Shown one piece after another: positions 11,201 to 19,725 of a stretch of DNA of 64,000 bases; the stretch's first letter is position 1, and every line of letters begins with the position of its first letter. The stretch comes from Paraburkholderia sp. PGU19 (GTDB taxonomy: Bacteria > Pseudomonadota > Gammaproteobacteria > Burkholderiales > Burkholderiaceae), in the NCBI RefSeq assembly GCF_013426915.1, contig NZ_AP023180.1, positions 1,736,001 to 1,800,000 of the forward strand, in the 5' to 3' direction. The notes under the pieces are model-generated. The model saw only the letters and a list, made by a program, of their open reading frames with translations, was not told the origin of the DNA and made no database searches. A program made the translations under genes and the position numbers.

Positions 11201-12139
11201 TTACGCGGATAACCGCGCCAACCTCGCCTCATAAGCTTTCAGATGGCTGTACGCGATACGCAGCAGCGACAACACGCCATCCTTCTGCGCCTCGCCGCCG
11301 CGCGCAATCAGATCGCCGACGATATGATCGGCCTCTATCCGCGACTGCCCTTCGATATCGCGCAGCATCGACGCCGTCAGCGCCGAGCCATCCGCAAACA
11401 GAATGGTCTGCGCACGCGCATTGGACGCCTCGCCGATGGCATAACCGTTCGCCGCCGCGACCGCCTTGCATTCGGCCAATATGCCTTCGATCACACGGCG
11501 CCCGTCCGGTGTCTTCAGAACGTCGCCAATCGCGGCACGATGAAGACAGGTGCTGGCCGCAAGCGTGGCGAGGAAAACCCACTTCTCCCACATCTGCTGA
11601 AGGATGTTGTCGGACGCCGTCGAGTCGAAGCCCGCACCATCGAACGCCGACGCAACCGCTTGCACGCGCTCGCTCAGTCCGCCACCGAGTTCACCGAAGC
11701 CGATCGCATGCATGTCGTTCAGATGCACGATCTCGCGCTCGCGATTGAGCGTCGCGGCAATCACGCACTGCCCGCCCAGTACCTTCGAAGCGCCAAATCG
11801 CTGCTTGAGCACATCGATATGACGCATTCCGTTCAGCACGGGCAGGATCATCGTCGATTCACCGACAGCGGAAGCAAACGATTCAACCGCATCGTCCAGG
11901 TTGTACGCTTTGCAGCTCAACAGCACGAGATCGTAAGGCTGCGCGATCTGGTTCGCGAGCACGGTCTTCACGTCGCGCAATGTCACATCGCCGCGCGGAC
12001 TTTTAATGACGAGCCCGAAGTGCCGCAGTTCTTCCGCGCGCTTTTCACGCACGAGAAACGTCACGTCGCGACCCGCCTGCGCAAGACGTCCGCCGAAGTA
12101 TCCGCCTACGGCACCCGCGCCCACTACGAGAATTCGCAT
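11201..12139 (-). CDS. panE: 2-dehydropantoate 2-reductase family protein (PanE/ApbA-like)
   Basis: 312-residue NADPH-dependent oxidoreductase. The Rossmann motif GAGAVGGYFGG lies at residues 7-17 and the ApbA_C helical domain follows after about residue 180. The chosen ATG at 12139 has GGAGGAG just upstream and places MRILVVGAGAVGG at the N-terminus, as usual in the family. The enzyme class reduces ketopantoate to pantoate for coenzyme A synthesis. Many genomes carry several ApbA paralogues acting on other 2-keto acids, and nothing nearby belongs to pantothenate synthesis, so the precise substrate is uncertain. It lies downstream of the thiolase on the same strand with a strong hairpin between them. 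Confidence 0.8.
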   Translation of the reverse strand: MRILVVGAGAVGGYFGGRLAQAGRDVTFLVREKRAEELRHFGLVIKSPRGDVTLRDVKTVLANQIAQPYDLVLLSCKAYNLDDAVESFASAVGESTMILPVLNGMRHIDVLKQRFGASKVLGGQCVIAATLNREREIVHLNDMHAIGFGELGGGLSERVQAVASAFDGAGFDSTASDNILQQMWEKWVFLATLAASTCLHRAAIGDVLKTPDGRRVIEGILAECKAVAAANGYAIGEASNARAQTILFADGSALTASMLRDIEGQSRIEADHIVGDLIARGGEAQKDGVLSLLRIAYSHLKAYEARLARLSA

Positions 12140-12202
12140 TGCTCCTCCATTGGTCCGTTTGCGTGGCCTACGCCATGCGCATGCAGTATGTCGCAAATCG
12201 AC

Positions 12203-12241
12203 GATGCCCGCAGCGGGCTTGCGAGTCCCGCTGCGGGCATC
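12203..12241 (-). terminator. 15-bp perfect stem downstream of the thiolase gene
   Basis: GATGCCCGCAGCGGG (12203-12217) and CCCGCTGCGGGCATC (12227-12241) form a perfect 15-bp stem with a 9-base loop. It starts 21 bp after the thiolase stop on the minus strand. The stem is very stable, but no clear U-run follows, so it may be a terminator or an mRNA 3-prime stabiliser between the thiolase and panE-like genes. Confidence 0.6.
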
Positions 12242-12262
12242 AGAACGGCACGGACAACCGCG

Positions 12263-13447
12263 TCAGACGATTTCCAGCGCGAGTGCAATGCCCTGCCCGC
12301 CGCCGATGCACAACGTCACAATGCCGCGCTTGAGGCCATCGCGGCGCATCGAATGGATGAGGCGCGTCGTGAGCACCGCACCCGTCGCGCCGATAGGATG
12401 ACCATGCGCAATCGCGCCGCCTTCGACATTGACGATGTCGAGCGCCAGCCCCAGCTTCTGCGCAACGGCGAGTGGCACCGCGGCAAACGCCTCGTTGATC
12501 TCGACACGTTCGACATCACCGAGTTTCCAGCCCGCGCGTTCGAGCGCGATCTGCACAGCGGGCACGGGACCGAGGCCGAACATGCCTGGCTCGACGGCTG
12601 CAATGCCGAACGAAACCAGACGCGCGGACGCTTCAATGCCATGCGCCTCCGCATAGTCGCGCCCCGCGACGATCATCGCCGCCGCACCGCTATTGAGGCC
12701 CGGCGCATTGCCCGCCGTGATCGTGCCATCGGGACGAAACGCGGGGCGCAGCTTCGCGAGCGTCTCGATCGTCGTGTCGGGACGCGGTTGCTCATCGCGC
12801 GCGAACTGCACCGCGCCCTTGCGCCCCGCGATTTCGACGGCGACCAGTTCCGCGTCGAACACACCGCGCTCCTGCGCGGCAGCAAAGCGCTGCTGCGAGC
12901 GCGCCGCCCATTCGTCCTGTGCGGCGCGCGTCAGTTCGGCCTTGCTCACGAGGTCTTCCGTGTGCCAGCCGGAGTGTTCGTTCGAGAACGCATCGACGAG
13001 ACCATCGCGCAGCATGCTGTCATGCACCTGCGCATTGCCCATGCGGCTGCCCCAGCGTCCGCTTTCGAGCAGATACGGCGCGCGGTCCATGTTCTCCATG
13101 CCGCCCGCGACAGCCACGTCGCCAAGTCCGAGCGCGATCTCCTGCGCCGCCGACACGATCGCCTGCGCACCCGATCCGCACACGCGGTTCACCGTCAGCG
13201 CGGGCACCGACACGGGCACGCCACCGCCAATCGCCGCCTGGCGCGCAGGGTTCATCTTGTTCCCCGCCTGCACGACGTTGCCCATCACCACCGACGACAA
13301 CGCCTTCGCATCGAGCCCGCCGCGCCGCAGCGTCTCGCGCACGACAGCCGCGCCCAGCTGCACGGCAGGCACTTCTTTCAACGACCCGCCAAATGCGCCA
13401 ATCGGCGTGCGGACGGGATGGGCAATCACAATATCGCGAGCTTTCAT
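12263..13447 (-). CDS. Acetyl-CoA acetyltransferase / thiolase
   Basis: 394-residue thiolase of the acetoacetyl-CoA/3-ketoacyl-CoA class. The nucleophilic Cys is C90 in NRVCGSGAQ. The other two family motifs are present near the C-terminus: GHPIGATGA with the catalytic His and CIGGGQGIA with the second Cys. NEAFAA completes the active-site set. Length matches biosynthetic PhaA/AtoB-type enzymes, which condense two acetyl-CoA or cleave acetoacetyl-CoA. A phasin gene is 14 kb away, but there is no phaB or phaC here, so a link to polyhydroxybutyrate is only a possibility. It could also act in ketoadipyl-CoA or amino-acid degradation. Confidence 0.88.
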   Translation of the reverse strand: MKARDIVIAHPVRTPIGAFGGSLKEVPAVQLGAAVVRETLRRGGLDAKALSSVVMGNVVQAGNKMNPARQAAIGGGVPVSVPALTVNRVCGSGAQAIVSAAQEIALGLGDVAVAGGMENMDRAPYLLESGRWGSRMGNAQVHDSMLRDGLVDAFSNEHSGWHTEDLVSKAELTRAAQDEWAARSQQRFAAAQERGVFDAELVAVEIAGRKGAVQFARDEQPRPDTTIETLAKLRPAFRPDGTITAGNAPGLNSGAAAMIVAGRDYAEAHGIEASARLVSFGIAAVEPGMFGLGPVPAVQIALERAGWKLGDVERVEINEAFAAVPLAVAQKLGLALDIVNVEGGAIAHGHPIGATGAVLTTRLIHSMRRDGLKRGIVTLCIGGGQGIALALEIV

Positions 13448-13523
13448 CGCTATTCCTCAGGTTGAAGGACTACGCTTGCGTGCCTCGCGCAAACGAGGCA
13501 CGTTCATTCCGCTTCATGTTTCG

Positions 13524-14978
13524 TTAATTAGCCGCGACATCTGTCGACGGCTTCGCCTTCGCAACATCGCTATTAGCAGGCACATCCCAGCCGCCGCCGA
13601 GCGACCGATACAGCGCGACAGCCGCCTGCGCATGCTCGCGCTTCGCCTGATTCAGCGATTCCGAGTCGCGCAGATAGGCCTCTTGCGCATCGAGCACATC
13701 GAGGAAGCTCGACGCGCCGCCCTTGTACAGCTCAGTGGAAAGCTTCAGCGCCTGCCCCGACGCACCGAGCGCGCCGCGGAGTTTCTCGACCTGCGCGTCG
13801 CCGTTGACGAGATCGCTGCGCGTATCCTCGATTTCCTTCAGCGCGTTCAGCATCGTCTGCTGCAAGCCGAGTTGCGATTCGCGCATGCGGCTCTCGTTCT
13901 GCTCGATGTGCGCGGTAATGCGGCCCGCGTTGAAGATCGGGCTCGTCGCGTTCAACGCGGCGCTGAAGAGGTTATCCGTCAACGTCGGCAGGCCGAGATA
14001 CGACGACGCGAGAATGCCGTCGCTCAGGCTCAGATTGAACTTCGGATAGCGGTCCGCTCGCGCAACGCCCACTTCGGCCGCGCGTTGCTCGACGGTTGCG
14101 TAGGCGGTGCGCACGTCAGGACGTCGCAACAGCGCTTCGGACGGCAGCGTCTGCGGCACGCTTTGCGCAGGCACGGGAATCGGATGCGCCTCGCTGAGCA
14201 ACAGGCTGTCGACGCTTTCCGGCGTGCGTCCCGAGTACACCGCAATCAGGCTCATGTCATGCTGAATGTCCGAGCGGATTTTTGGAAGCTGCGCCTGCAA
14301 ATCCTGCAACTGGTTTTGCGCACGCGCGACATCGAGTTGTGTCGACAGGCCGTATTTCAGGCGCTGTTGCGTGAGCTTCAGCGCGCGAGCGCGGATTTCT
14401 TCGTTGTCGTTGACGATCTGCAACTGCGACTGCGCCCAGCGCAAGTCGATATATGCGGCGGCCGCGTTCGCAGCCAGCGCGAGCCGCAATTCGTTCAGCG
14501 CCGATTGACGCCCCGACACCTGCGCCTGCGCAGCAAGCACCGCGAGACGTTCGCCGCCGAATACATCGGGCTGCCACGAAGCCGTCAAGCCGATACCCGC
14601 CTGCTTCACATAGCCGAGCGGCGGCGGCGTGTTTTGCCGCTCGTATGCGGCCGTCGCGCCCGCGTCGAGTTGCGGCGCGAGCGCTGCGCGCTGCTGCTTC
14701 GTGACTTCCTGTGCCTGCTTCACGCGCTCGACGGCGGCTTTCACATCGAGGTTGTCGTTGAGCACGATGTCCACCAGCTTGTGCATGGTCGGGTCGCCGA
14801 ATTGCGACCACCACTGGTCGGCATCCACGGTATCTTTCGGCGCATCGACGCTCCACGCGTCCGGGGCGACGGTCTTCACCGTCTGCGGCAGGTCCGCGTG
14901 CGTCTCGGGTTGTACGGCACACGCAGCAAGCGTCATGGCGGCGGCAACGGCGAGCGCTTTGGCTACGATCGTTTTCAT
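13524..14978 (-). CDS. NodT/OprM-type outer-membrane efflux lipoprotein
   Basis: 484-residue outer-membrane factor with two OEP repeats, forming a TolC-like trimeric tunnel. The ATG at 14978 gives MKTIVAKALAVAAAMTLAAC with a lipobox LAAC at residues 17-20. An upstream ATG six codons earlier is less likely. Family motifs include DQWWSQFGDPTMHKLV near the N-terminus and RRPDVRTAYATVEQRAAEVGVARADRYPKF in the middle. It is the last gene of an efflux operon after emrA and emrB, with a 55-bp gap from emrB. EmrAB pumps in Burkholderiales commonly carry such a dedicated outer-membrane partner. Confidence 0.9.
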   Translation of the reverse strand: MKTIVAKALAVAAAMTLAACAVQPETHADLPQTVKTVAPDAWSVDAPKDTVDADQWWSQFGDPTMHKLVDIVLNDNLDVKAAVERVKQAQEVTKQQRAALAPQLDAGATAAYERQNTPPPLGYVKQAGIGLTASWQPDVFGGERLAVLAAQAQVSGRQSALNELRLALAANAAAAYIDLRWAQSQLQIVNDNEEIRARALKLTQQRLKYGLSTQLDVARAQNQLQDLQAQLPKIRSDIQHDMSLIAVYSGRTPESVDSLLLSEAHPIPVPAQSVPQTLPSEALLRRPDVRTAYATVEQRAAEVGVARADRYPKFNLSLSDGILASSYLGLPTLTDNLFSAALNATSPIFNAGRITAHIEQNESRMRESQLGLQQTMLNALKEIEDTRSDLVNGDAQVEKLRGALGASGQALKLSTELYKGGASSFLDVLDAQEAYLRDSESLNQAKREHAQAAVALYRSLGGGWDVPANSDVAKAKPSTDVAAN

Positions 14979-15033
14979 GTCGGGTCTTCCAATCATCGGA
15001 TGTGTTGATGGCTTTCGCGTGGTTCTGTGCGCT

Positions 15034-16614
15034 TCAGTGTGCGTCGGGCGGCGGCGCGGTAAGACCGAAAGGCCGCGAGAACAGCACGCTGATCAGGCCC
15101 ACCGCGAAGCACAGCGAGACCGCCAGGAACGTGTCGGAGAATGTCAGCACGAGCGCTTCGCGCATCAGCAGCGCGTGCAGCGATGCAAGACCCGCCGACG
15201 CGCCGTTGATCAAGTCGCCACCGACCGCCGAGAAATGCGCCGCCTGATCGCGCAGCATTCCTTCGATCACCGGGCGGCCAGCCGTCACGTGTTCGTCGAG
15301 CCGTTCGTAATGCAGGTTCAGACGGTCATTGAGCATCGTGCTGCACACCGCAATGCCGATAGCGCCGCCCAGGTTGCGCATCAGATTGAACAGGCCGCTA
15401 GCGGACTTGAGCCGCGAAGGCGGCAGCGAACCGAGCGCCATCGTCACGATGGGCGGCACGCAGAACTGCTGGCCGACACCACGCAGCATCTGCGGGATCA
15501 GCAGTTCATGCCAGCCCCACTGATTCGTCAGCGGCACATACAGGTAGCAGCCAACACCGAAGCAGGTCAGCCCGAACACCATCAGCAGACGCATGTCGAC
15601 CCTGCGTGCGAGAAACGAGTACGCCGTCAGCGCGACCAGTTGCGCGCAACCGACCGACAGCAGCGCGAGGCCGATCTGCAGCGAATCGAATCCGCGCACT
15701 CGCGACAGAAACACGGGCGTGAGAAACACGGTGCAGAACAGGCCAATCCCCGTGATGAAAGACAGCAGGCTGCCGATACCGAAGTTGCGGATGGCAAGGG
15801 CCCGCAGGTCGACGATTGGCTCCTTGGCGGTGAACGCATGCACGAGAAACAGGAAGCCGCAGATCGCGCAGATCCACGCGCAGAACAGAATCGCGTTGTC
15901 GCCGAACCAGTTCTTGCGCGGCCCTTCTTCCAGCACGTATTCGAGGCAGCCGAGAAAGCCCGACATCAGCACGATGCCCAGATAGTCGCCCGTTTTCAGC
16001 AGCGAGACATCGGCGTGATCGACGTTGACATAGCGCGGCACGAGCACCGTGACGAGCACGCCCGGCACGAGGTTCAGATAGAACAGCCAGTGCCACGACC
16101 ATTGATCGGTGATCCAGCCGCCGATCACGGGGCCGATCGTCGGTGCGAGCGACGCCAGCGCGCCGATCGTCGTCGCGGCGATGATCCGCTGCTTGCCCGG
16201 GAACAGCATGAAGGCGGTCGTGAACACGGTGGGGATCATCGCGGCGCCCGCTGCGCCTTGCAGGCCGCGAAACAGGATCATCGAGTTGATGTCCCAGGCG
16301 AGCCCGCATAGCATGCTCGTGATGGTGAAGCCCAAGGCGGAAGCCGCGAATACCCAGCGCGTCGAGAACACGCGCGTGAGCCAGCCCGACATCGGGATCA
16401 CCATGATTTCGGCGATCAGATACGCGGTCTGCACCCAGGAGAGTTCATCCTGACTCGCCGAAAGGCCGCCGCCGATATCCTTTAGCGACGATGCCACGAT
16501 CTGGATATCGAGCGTCGCCATGAAGAAGCCGAGGCACAGCAGCGAAAACGCGAAGACTTTGGTTGCGGTCGGCAGATCGGCCGGGTTCGCGGGTGCGGAT
16601 GTCGTCTTGCTCAT
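15034..16614 (-). CDS. emrB: DHA2-family drug:proton antiporter, EmrB/QacA type
   Basis: 526-residue major facilitator protein with about 14 predicted helices. Motif A region and motif C-like segments are seen in FFMATLDIQIVASSLKDIGG and in GLQGAAGAAMIPTVFTTAF. TLDIQIVA after the first helix is the classic EmrB/FarB signature. It begins 21 bp after the emrA stop and is followed by the outer-membrane factor, making a tripartite pump for hydrophobic or weak-acid toxins. Regulation is likely by the MarR proteins encoded upstream. Substrates cannot be predicted. Confidence 0.9.
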   Translation of the reverse strand: MSKTTSAPANPADLPTATKVFAFSLLCLGFFMATLDIQIVASSLKDIGGGLSASQDELSWVQTAYLIAEIMVIPMSGWLTRVFSTRWVFAASALGFTITSMLCGLAWDINSMILFRGLQGAAGAAMIPTVFTTAFMLFPGKQRIIAATTIGALASLAPTIGPVIGGWITDQWSWHWLFYLNLVPGVLVTVLVPRYVNVDHADVSLLKTGDYLGIVLMSGFLGCLEYVLEEGPRKNWFGDNAILFCAWICAICGFLFLVHAFTAKEPIVDLRALAIRNFGIGSLLSFITGIGLFCTVFLTPVFLSRVRGFDSLQIGLALLSVGCAQLVALTAYSFLARRVDMRLLMVFGLTCFGVGCYLYVPLTNQWGWHELLIPQMLRGVGQQFCVPPIVTMALGSLPPSRLKSASGLFNLMRNLGGAIGIAVCSTMLNDRLNLHYERLDEHVTAGRPVIEGMLRDQAAHFSAVGGDLINGASAGLASLHALLMREALVLTFSDTFLAVSLCFAVGLISVLFSRPFGLTAPPPDAH

Positions 16615-16635
16615 GATGGTCGCGGCGTCCGTGGG

Positions 16636-17751
16636 TTACGAAGCCGAGCGGGCTGCGTCGTGGCTGGCTTCTGCGTCGGAGCGCAGATGCACCTTCACCG
16701 TCGCCGAGAGGCCGGGGCGCAGCACGCCTTGCATCGCTTTCGGCACCGACAGCCGCACGCGCACGGGCACGCGCTGCACGATCTTCGTGAAGTTACCCGT
16801 CGCGTTCTCCGCGGGCAGCACGCTGAAGGTGGCGCCCGTCGCCGGCGCAAGACTCTCGACCACGCCTTCGATGGGATGGCTCGACGCGTCGAGATCGACA
16901 TCGACCGTGTCGCCGATTCTCATCTTCTTCAACTGGTCTTCCTTGAAGTTCGCATCGATCCACAGTCCGTTAGCGGGCACCACCGTCAGCAGCGAGACGC
17001 CGACATTGGCCAGCACGCCGACGCGCGCCGTGCGATTGCCGACATAGCCGTCGATAGGCGATCGGATCGTCGTGTATTCGACGTTGAGCGCGGCGACACG
17101 TTGCGCCGCCACGGCCGTTGCGATGCGGGCATGCGCATCGTTGATCTGCGCATCGAGCACGGGCAACTGACGCTGCGCCGCCGTCAACGCTGCACTGCTG
17201 CGATCCACGGCCGCATGCGCTTTCGCAAGATCCGCGTCGGCACGCTCGACGACCTGGTTCGACACCGCGTCGTCCTTCACGAGCTGACGGTAACGTACCG
17301 AATCCGACGCGCTGCGCGTGAGTTCCGCACCCGACGCGCGCACTTCAGCGGATTGCTCGTTGATCGTCGCGAGTTGCAGCGACTTCTTTGCCTCAAGCTC
17401 CGTCACGGCCGCTTCCGCGCTCGCGACTTCGGCATTGGCCTGCGCGAGGCGGGCATCGTAATCGCGCGCGTCGAGGCGGATCAGCACCTGCCCCGCCTTC
17501 ACGTACTGGTTGTCCTGCACCAGCACGTCGTTGACGAAGCCGTTCACCTTCGGCGCAAGCACGGTGACGTCGCCGCCCACGTAGGCGTCGTCGGTCGTTT
17601 CGACAAAGCGACCCACGAAGAACCAGTACGATGCGGCCGCCGCGACAACGACGACGACGGTGATCACCGCCAGCAGCATCCACGGGATGCTGCGCGTCTG
17701 TTTCGCGGCGCCGGCGACGCTCGGCGGAGCAATAGAAGGAGTGGTAGACAT
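16636..17751 (-). CDS. emrA: EmrA/HlyD-family membrane fusion protein
   Basis: 371-residue periplasmic adaptor. MSTTPSIAPPS is a short cytoplasmic tail, followed by one membrane helix (IPWMLLAVITVVVVVAAAASYWFF). Next come the lipoyl half-motifs TTDDAYVGGDVTVLAPKVNGFV and TTIRSPIDGYVGN, with an alpha-helical hairpin between them (residues about 95-190). TDDAYV is diagnostic for EmrA-like adaptors. The frame is open far upstream, but the ATG at 17751 fits the family. A GTGCGTATGCAC near-palindrome lies 9-20 bp before this ATG. It bridges EmrB to the outer-membrane factor. Confidence 0.9.
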   Translation of the reverse strand: MSTTPSIAPPSVAGAAKQTRSIPWMLLAVITVVVVVAAAASYWFFVGRFVETTDDAYVGGDVTVLAPKVNGFVNDVLVQDNQYVKAGQVLIRLDARDYDARLAQANAEVASAEAAVTELEAKKSLQLATINEQSAEVRASGAELTRSASDSVRYRQLVKDDAVSNQVVERADADLAKAHAAVDRSSAALTAAQRQLPVLDAQINDAHARIATAVAAQRVAALNVEYTTIRSPIDGYVGNRTARVGVLANVGVSLLTVVPANGLWIDANFKEDQLKKMRIGDTVDVDLDASSHPIEGVVESLAPATGATFSVLPAENATGNFTKIVQRVPVRVRLSVPKAMQGVLRPGLSATVKVHLRSDAEASHDAARSAS

Positions 17752-17759
17752 GGCTCTAT

Positions 17760-17771
17760 GTGCGTATGCAC
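17760..17771. promoter_or_regulatory. Candidate MarR operator upstream of emrA
   Basis: GTGCGTATGCAC, symmetric except for the centre, lies 9-20 bases upstream of the emrA start codon. The same 12-mer occurs upstream of the second marR gene (18778-18789), and its fully palindromic form occurs at the first marR start (18270-18281). Recurrence at exactly the three 5-prime ends of this operon makes it a strong candidate binding site for one or both MarR proteins. Confidence 0.6.
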
Positions 17772-17831
17772 TGGAAATCGTTGAAAAAAAGCGCCTGGTA
17801 GCGCCCGCTTTGTTGCTTGAAAATATGAGCG

Positions 17832-18275
17832 TTAGCGCTTTGTCATGTCGAACAACTCTTCTCGCAGACTCGCTGCGCGCTGCGGTCCGAAACGCTGCTC
17901 GAATTCTTCCTGTGCCGCGAACCAGTGGTCGCGCGCCGCCTGCAACCGTTCTTCGCCCGCTGTGGTCAGCATCACCGTCAACACGCGGCGATTGCTGCGC
18001 GACGCTTCCGTGAACACGAGCCCGTCGCGCTGCAACGGCTGAATCGCGCGGACCAGCGTGGTGCGCTCCATCACCATCGAGTCGGCGAGTTCCTTCATCG
18101 TCATCCACTTGCGGCGGCGCAGCCGGCACATGATCGAAAACTGCGTGGTTTTCAGCCCGACCTGACCGAGATGACGGTCGTATAGCTGCGTCACATAGCG
18201 CGCCGCCTGGCGGATCGCAAAGCAGTCGTCGTTGGGCGAAACCTGTATTTCTTCCGTGTCAGTCTCTACGTGCAT
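17832..18275 (-). CDS. MarR-family transcriptional regulator (efflux operon, copy 1)
   Basis: 147-residue winged-helix regulator. Residues about 50-110 form the MarR DNA-binding fold, with the conserved MKELADSMVMERTTLVRAIQPL recognition region and the wing ending in DGLVFTEA. The start at 18275 (MHVETDTEEI) is one of two options; an upstream in-frame start at 18317 would add 14 residues. The start codon lies inside a perfect palindrome GTGCATATGCAC, which suggests autoregulation. It sits 80 bp upstream of emrA on the same strand and is a close paralogue of the next gene upstream. Confidence 0.87.
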   Translation of the reverse strand: MHVETDTEEIQVSPNDDCFAIRQAARYVTQLYDRHLGQVGLKTTQFSIMCRLRRRKWMTMKELADSMVMERTTLVRAIQPLQRDGLVFTEASRSNRRVLTVMLTTAGEERLQAARDHWFAAQEEFEQRFGPQRAASLREELFDMTKR

Positions 18276-18281
18276 ATGCAC
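18270..18281. promoter_or_regulatory. Perfect palindromic candidate MarR operator
   Basis: GTGCATATGCAC is a perfect 12-bp palindrome overlapping the start codon of the first marR gene. Near-identical copies lie before emrA and before the second marR gene. A regulator bound here would block both transcription and ribosome access. Confidence 0.6.
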
Positions 18282-18337
18282 ACCATTGAATCGATTTCGT
18301 CGAGCGCGCAATACCACGCGCTAAAAGAACAACGGGA

Positions 18338-18760
18338 TTACGAGGTCAGATTGAACAGCTCGGCGCGCAATGCCTTCGCGCGGCTGCGACCGAACTTGGT
18401 TTCGAATTCGTCCTGCGCGGCGCGCCACGCGATGGCGGCCTGCTCGAACGTTTCCTTGCCCGCTTTCGACAGGCTGAACTGATACGTGCGCCCATCGTGC
18501 TCGGACGGCTCGCTGAGCACGAGGCCATCGCGCTGCAACGGCTTCAGCGCGCGCACAAGCGTGGTGCGTTCCATCACCATCGTATCGGCCAGTTCCACCA
18601 TGGTCAGGCCGGGCTTGCGGGCGAGCTTCGCGACGATCGTGAACTGGGCCGCCGTCAGGCCAACCTGGCCGAGATGGCGTTCGTAGATCTGCGTAACGAA
18701 GCGCGCCGCCTGACGCAGCGCGAAACAGTTGCAATCATCGTGAGAAATAGGCTTGCTCAT
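18338..18760 (-). CDS. MarR-family transcriptional regulator (efflux operon, copy 2)
   Basis: 140-residue MarR protein, paralogous to its neighbour. Shared blocks include RHLGQVGL, ELAD(S/T)MVMERTTLVRA and PLQRDGLV. The N-terminus SHDDCNCFALRQAAR holds two Cys residues close together (DCNC), whereas the neighbour has only one in the equivalent NDDCFAIRQAAR, so redox sensing is conceivable. It is the first gene of the efflux operon, with a candidate operator 18-29 bp before its ATG. Tandem MarR copies with the same recognition helix could bind as mixed dimers or compete for the same sites. Confidence 0.87.
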   Translation of the reverse strand: MSKPISHDDCNCFALRQAARFVTQIYERHLGQVGLTAAQFTIVAKLARKPGLTMVELADTMVMERTTLVRALKPLQRDGLVLSEPSEHDGRTYQFSLSKAGKETFEQAAIAWRAAQDEFETKFGRSRAKALRAELFNLTS

Positions 18761-18777
18761 AAGAAGGAAGTCTATAT

Positions 18778-18789
18778 GTGCGTATGCAC
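18778..18789. promoter_or_regulatory. Candidate MarR operator upstream of second marR gene
   Basis: GTGCGTATGCAC again, 18-29 bases before the ATG at 18760, probably at or near the operon promoter. It is identical to the site upstream of emrA. Confidence 0.6.
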
Positions 18790-18834
18790 GCTGTCAAATC
18801 GCGCTGTGATGCGCCGGATGAAATTCATTATTGC

Positions 18835-19725
18835 TCACAGCGCCAACACGCTGACGGCCACCTCGACGCGATGCGCGCCGCCGCCAAGAATCATGCCGCG
18901 CAGCAGCGAAACATCGCTGTAATCGCGGCCGATCGCGAGCGTCACGTGGTCCATGTCGGCGAGCACGTCGTTGGTCGGGTCCAGATCGATCCAGCCGCTT
19001 TGCGGGCAATGCACCGACACCCAGGCATGCGACGCATCGGCGCCGATCAGGCGCGGCTGACCCGGCGGCGGATCGTTGCGCAGATAGCCGCTCACATAAC
19101 GCGCTGGCAGGCCGAGCGCGCGCAGGCAGCCGATCATCACCTGCGCGAAGTCCTGGCAGACGCCGCTTTTCATATCGAACGCACGTTCGGCGGGTGTATC
19201 GAACATCGTCGCCGACGGCTTGTAGTCGAAATCCGCGTAAATGCGATGCATCAGATCAATCGCGCCCGCGACGATCGGCGTGCCGGGGCGGAAGCTGCGC
19301 AGCGCGTAGTCGCGTAACGTTGGCTTGAGCGTGACATTCGGCGACGCGAAACGGAACTCGACCTGCGGATGACACTCGCCGCCCGCGCGAAACCGCATCG
19401 AGTCCGCCACCTCTTCCCACGCGGGCGTCGCGTCGGGATCGAGATCGCGCCAGCGCGGCGTGAGCTGCACGGTCGTTTCGCTGACCATTTGCAGGCGTTC
19501 GTGCGGCGCATCGAGCGCGAAATACAGCACGTCATTGCCGAACGCATCGATGCGGCTATGCAGATACGAAGGCGACGGCTCGATGCGTTCCGTATGCGTG
19601 ACCACACGCTGCCACGCGCACGCGAGCGGGCGGATCGTCGCGAGGTGCTGGGCCGTTTCGACGAGCGTCGAATAGTGATAGGTCGTGCGATGCGACACGG
19701 ACAGCAGCGTCTGCGCGTCTTTCAT
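18835..19725 (-). CDS. Transglutaminase-like cysteine peptidase family protein (short form)
   Basis: 296-residue predicted cytoplasmic protein with a bacterial transglutaminase-like N-terminal domain (SHRTTYHYSTLVETAQHLATIRP). The papain-like transglutaminase core holds the catalytic Cys in SGVCQDFAQVM, His in DASHAWVSVH and Asp in WIDLDPTND. No signal peptide is visible. Its start overlaps the stop of the ATP-grasp/alpha-E gene (ATGA), so the two are translationally coupled. In known genomes this family accompanies ATP-grasp, alpha-E and DUF2126 proteins in a predicted peptide-ligation or isopeptide-processing system. The substrate is unknown. Confidence 0.88.
   Translation of the reverse strand: MKDAQTLLSVSHRTTYHYSTLVETAQHLATIRPLACAWQRVVTHTERIEPSPSYLHSRIDAFGNDVLYFALDAPHERLQMVSETTVQLTPRWRDLDPDATPAWEEVADSMRFRAGGECHPQVEFRFASPNVTLKPTLRDYALRSFRPGTPIVAGAIDLMHRIYADFDYKPSATMFDTPAERAFDMKSGVCQDFAQVMIGCLRALGLPARYVSGYLRNDPPPGQPRLIGADASHAWVSVHCPQSGWIDLDPTNDVLADMDHVTLAIGRDYSDVSLLRGMILGGGAHRVEVAVSVLAL

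Noticed and set aside
12693..15008. Very long open frame antisense to the thiolase and outer-membrane factor genes
   Set aside because: It is a shadow of high-GC codon bias in the real minus-strand genes; the translated composition is Arg/Ala-rich with no domain. The same holds for the long plus-strand frame over 19755-22799.
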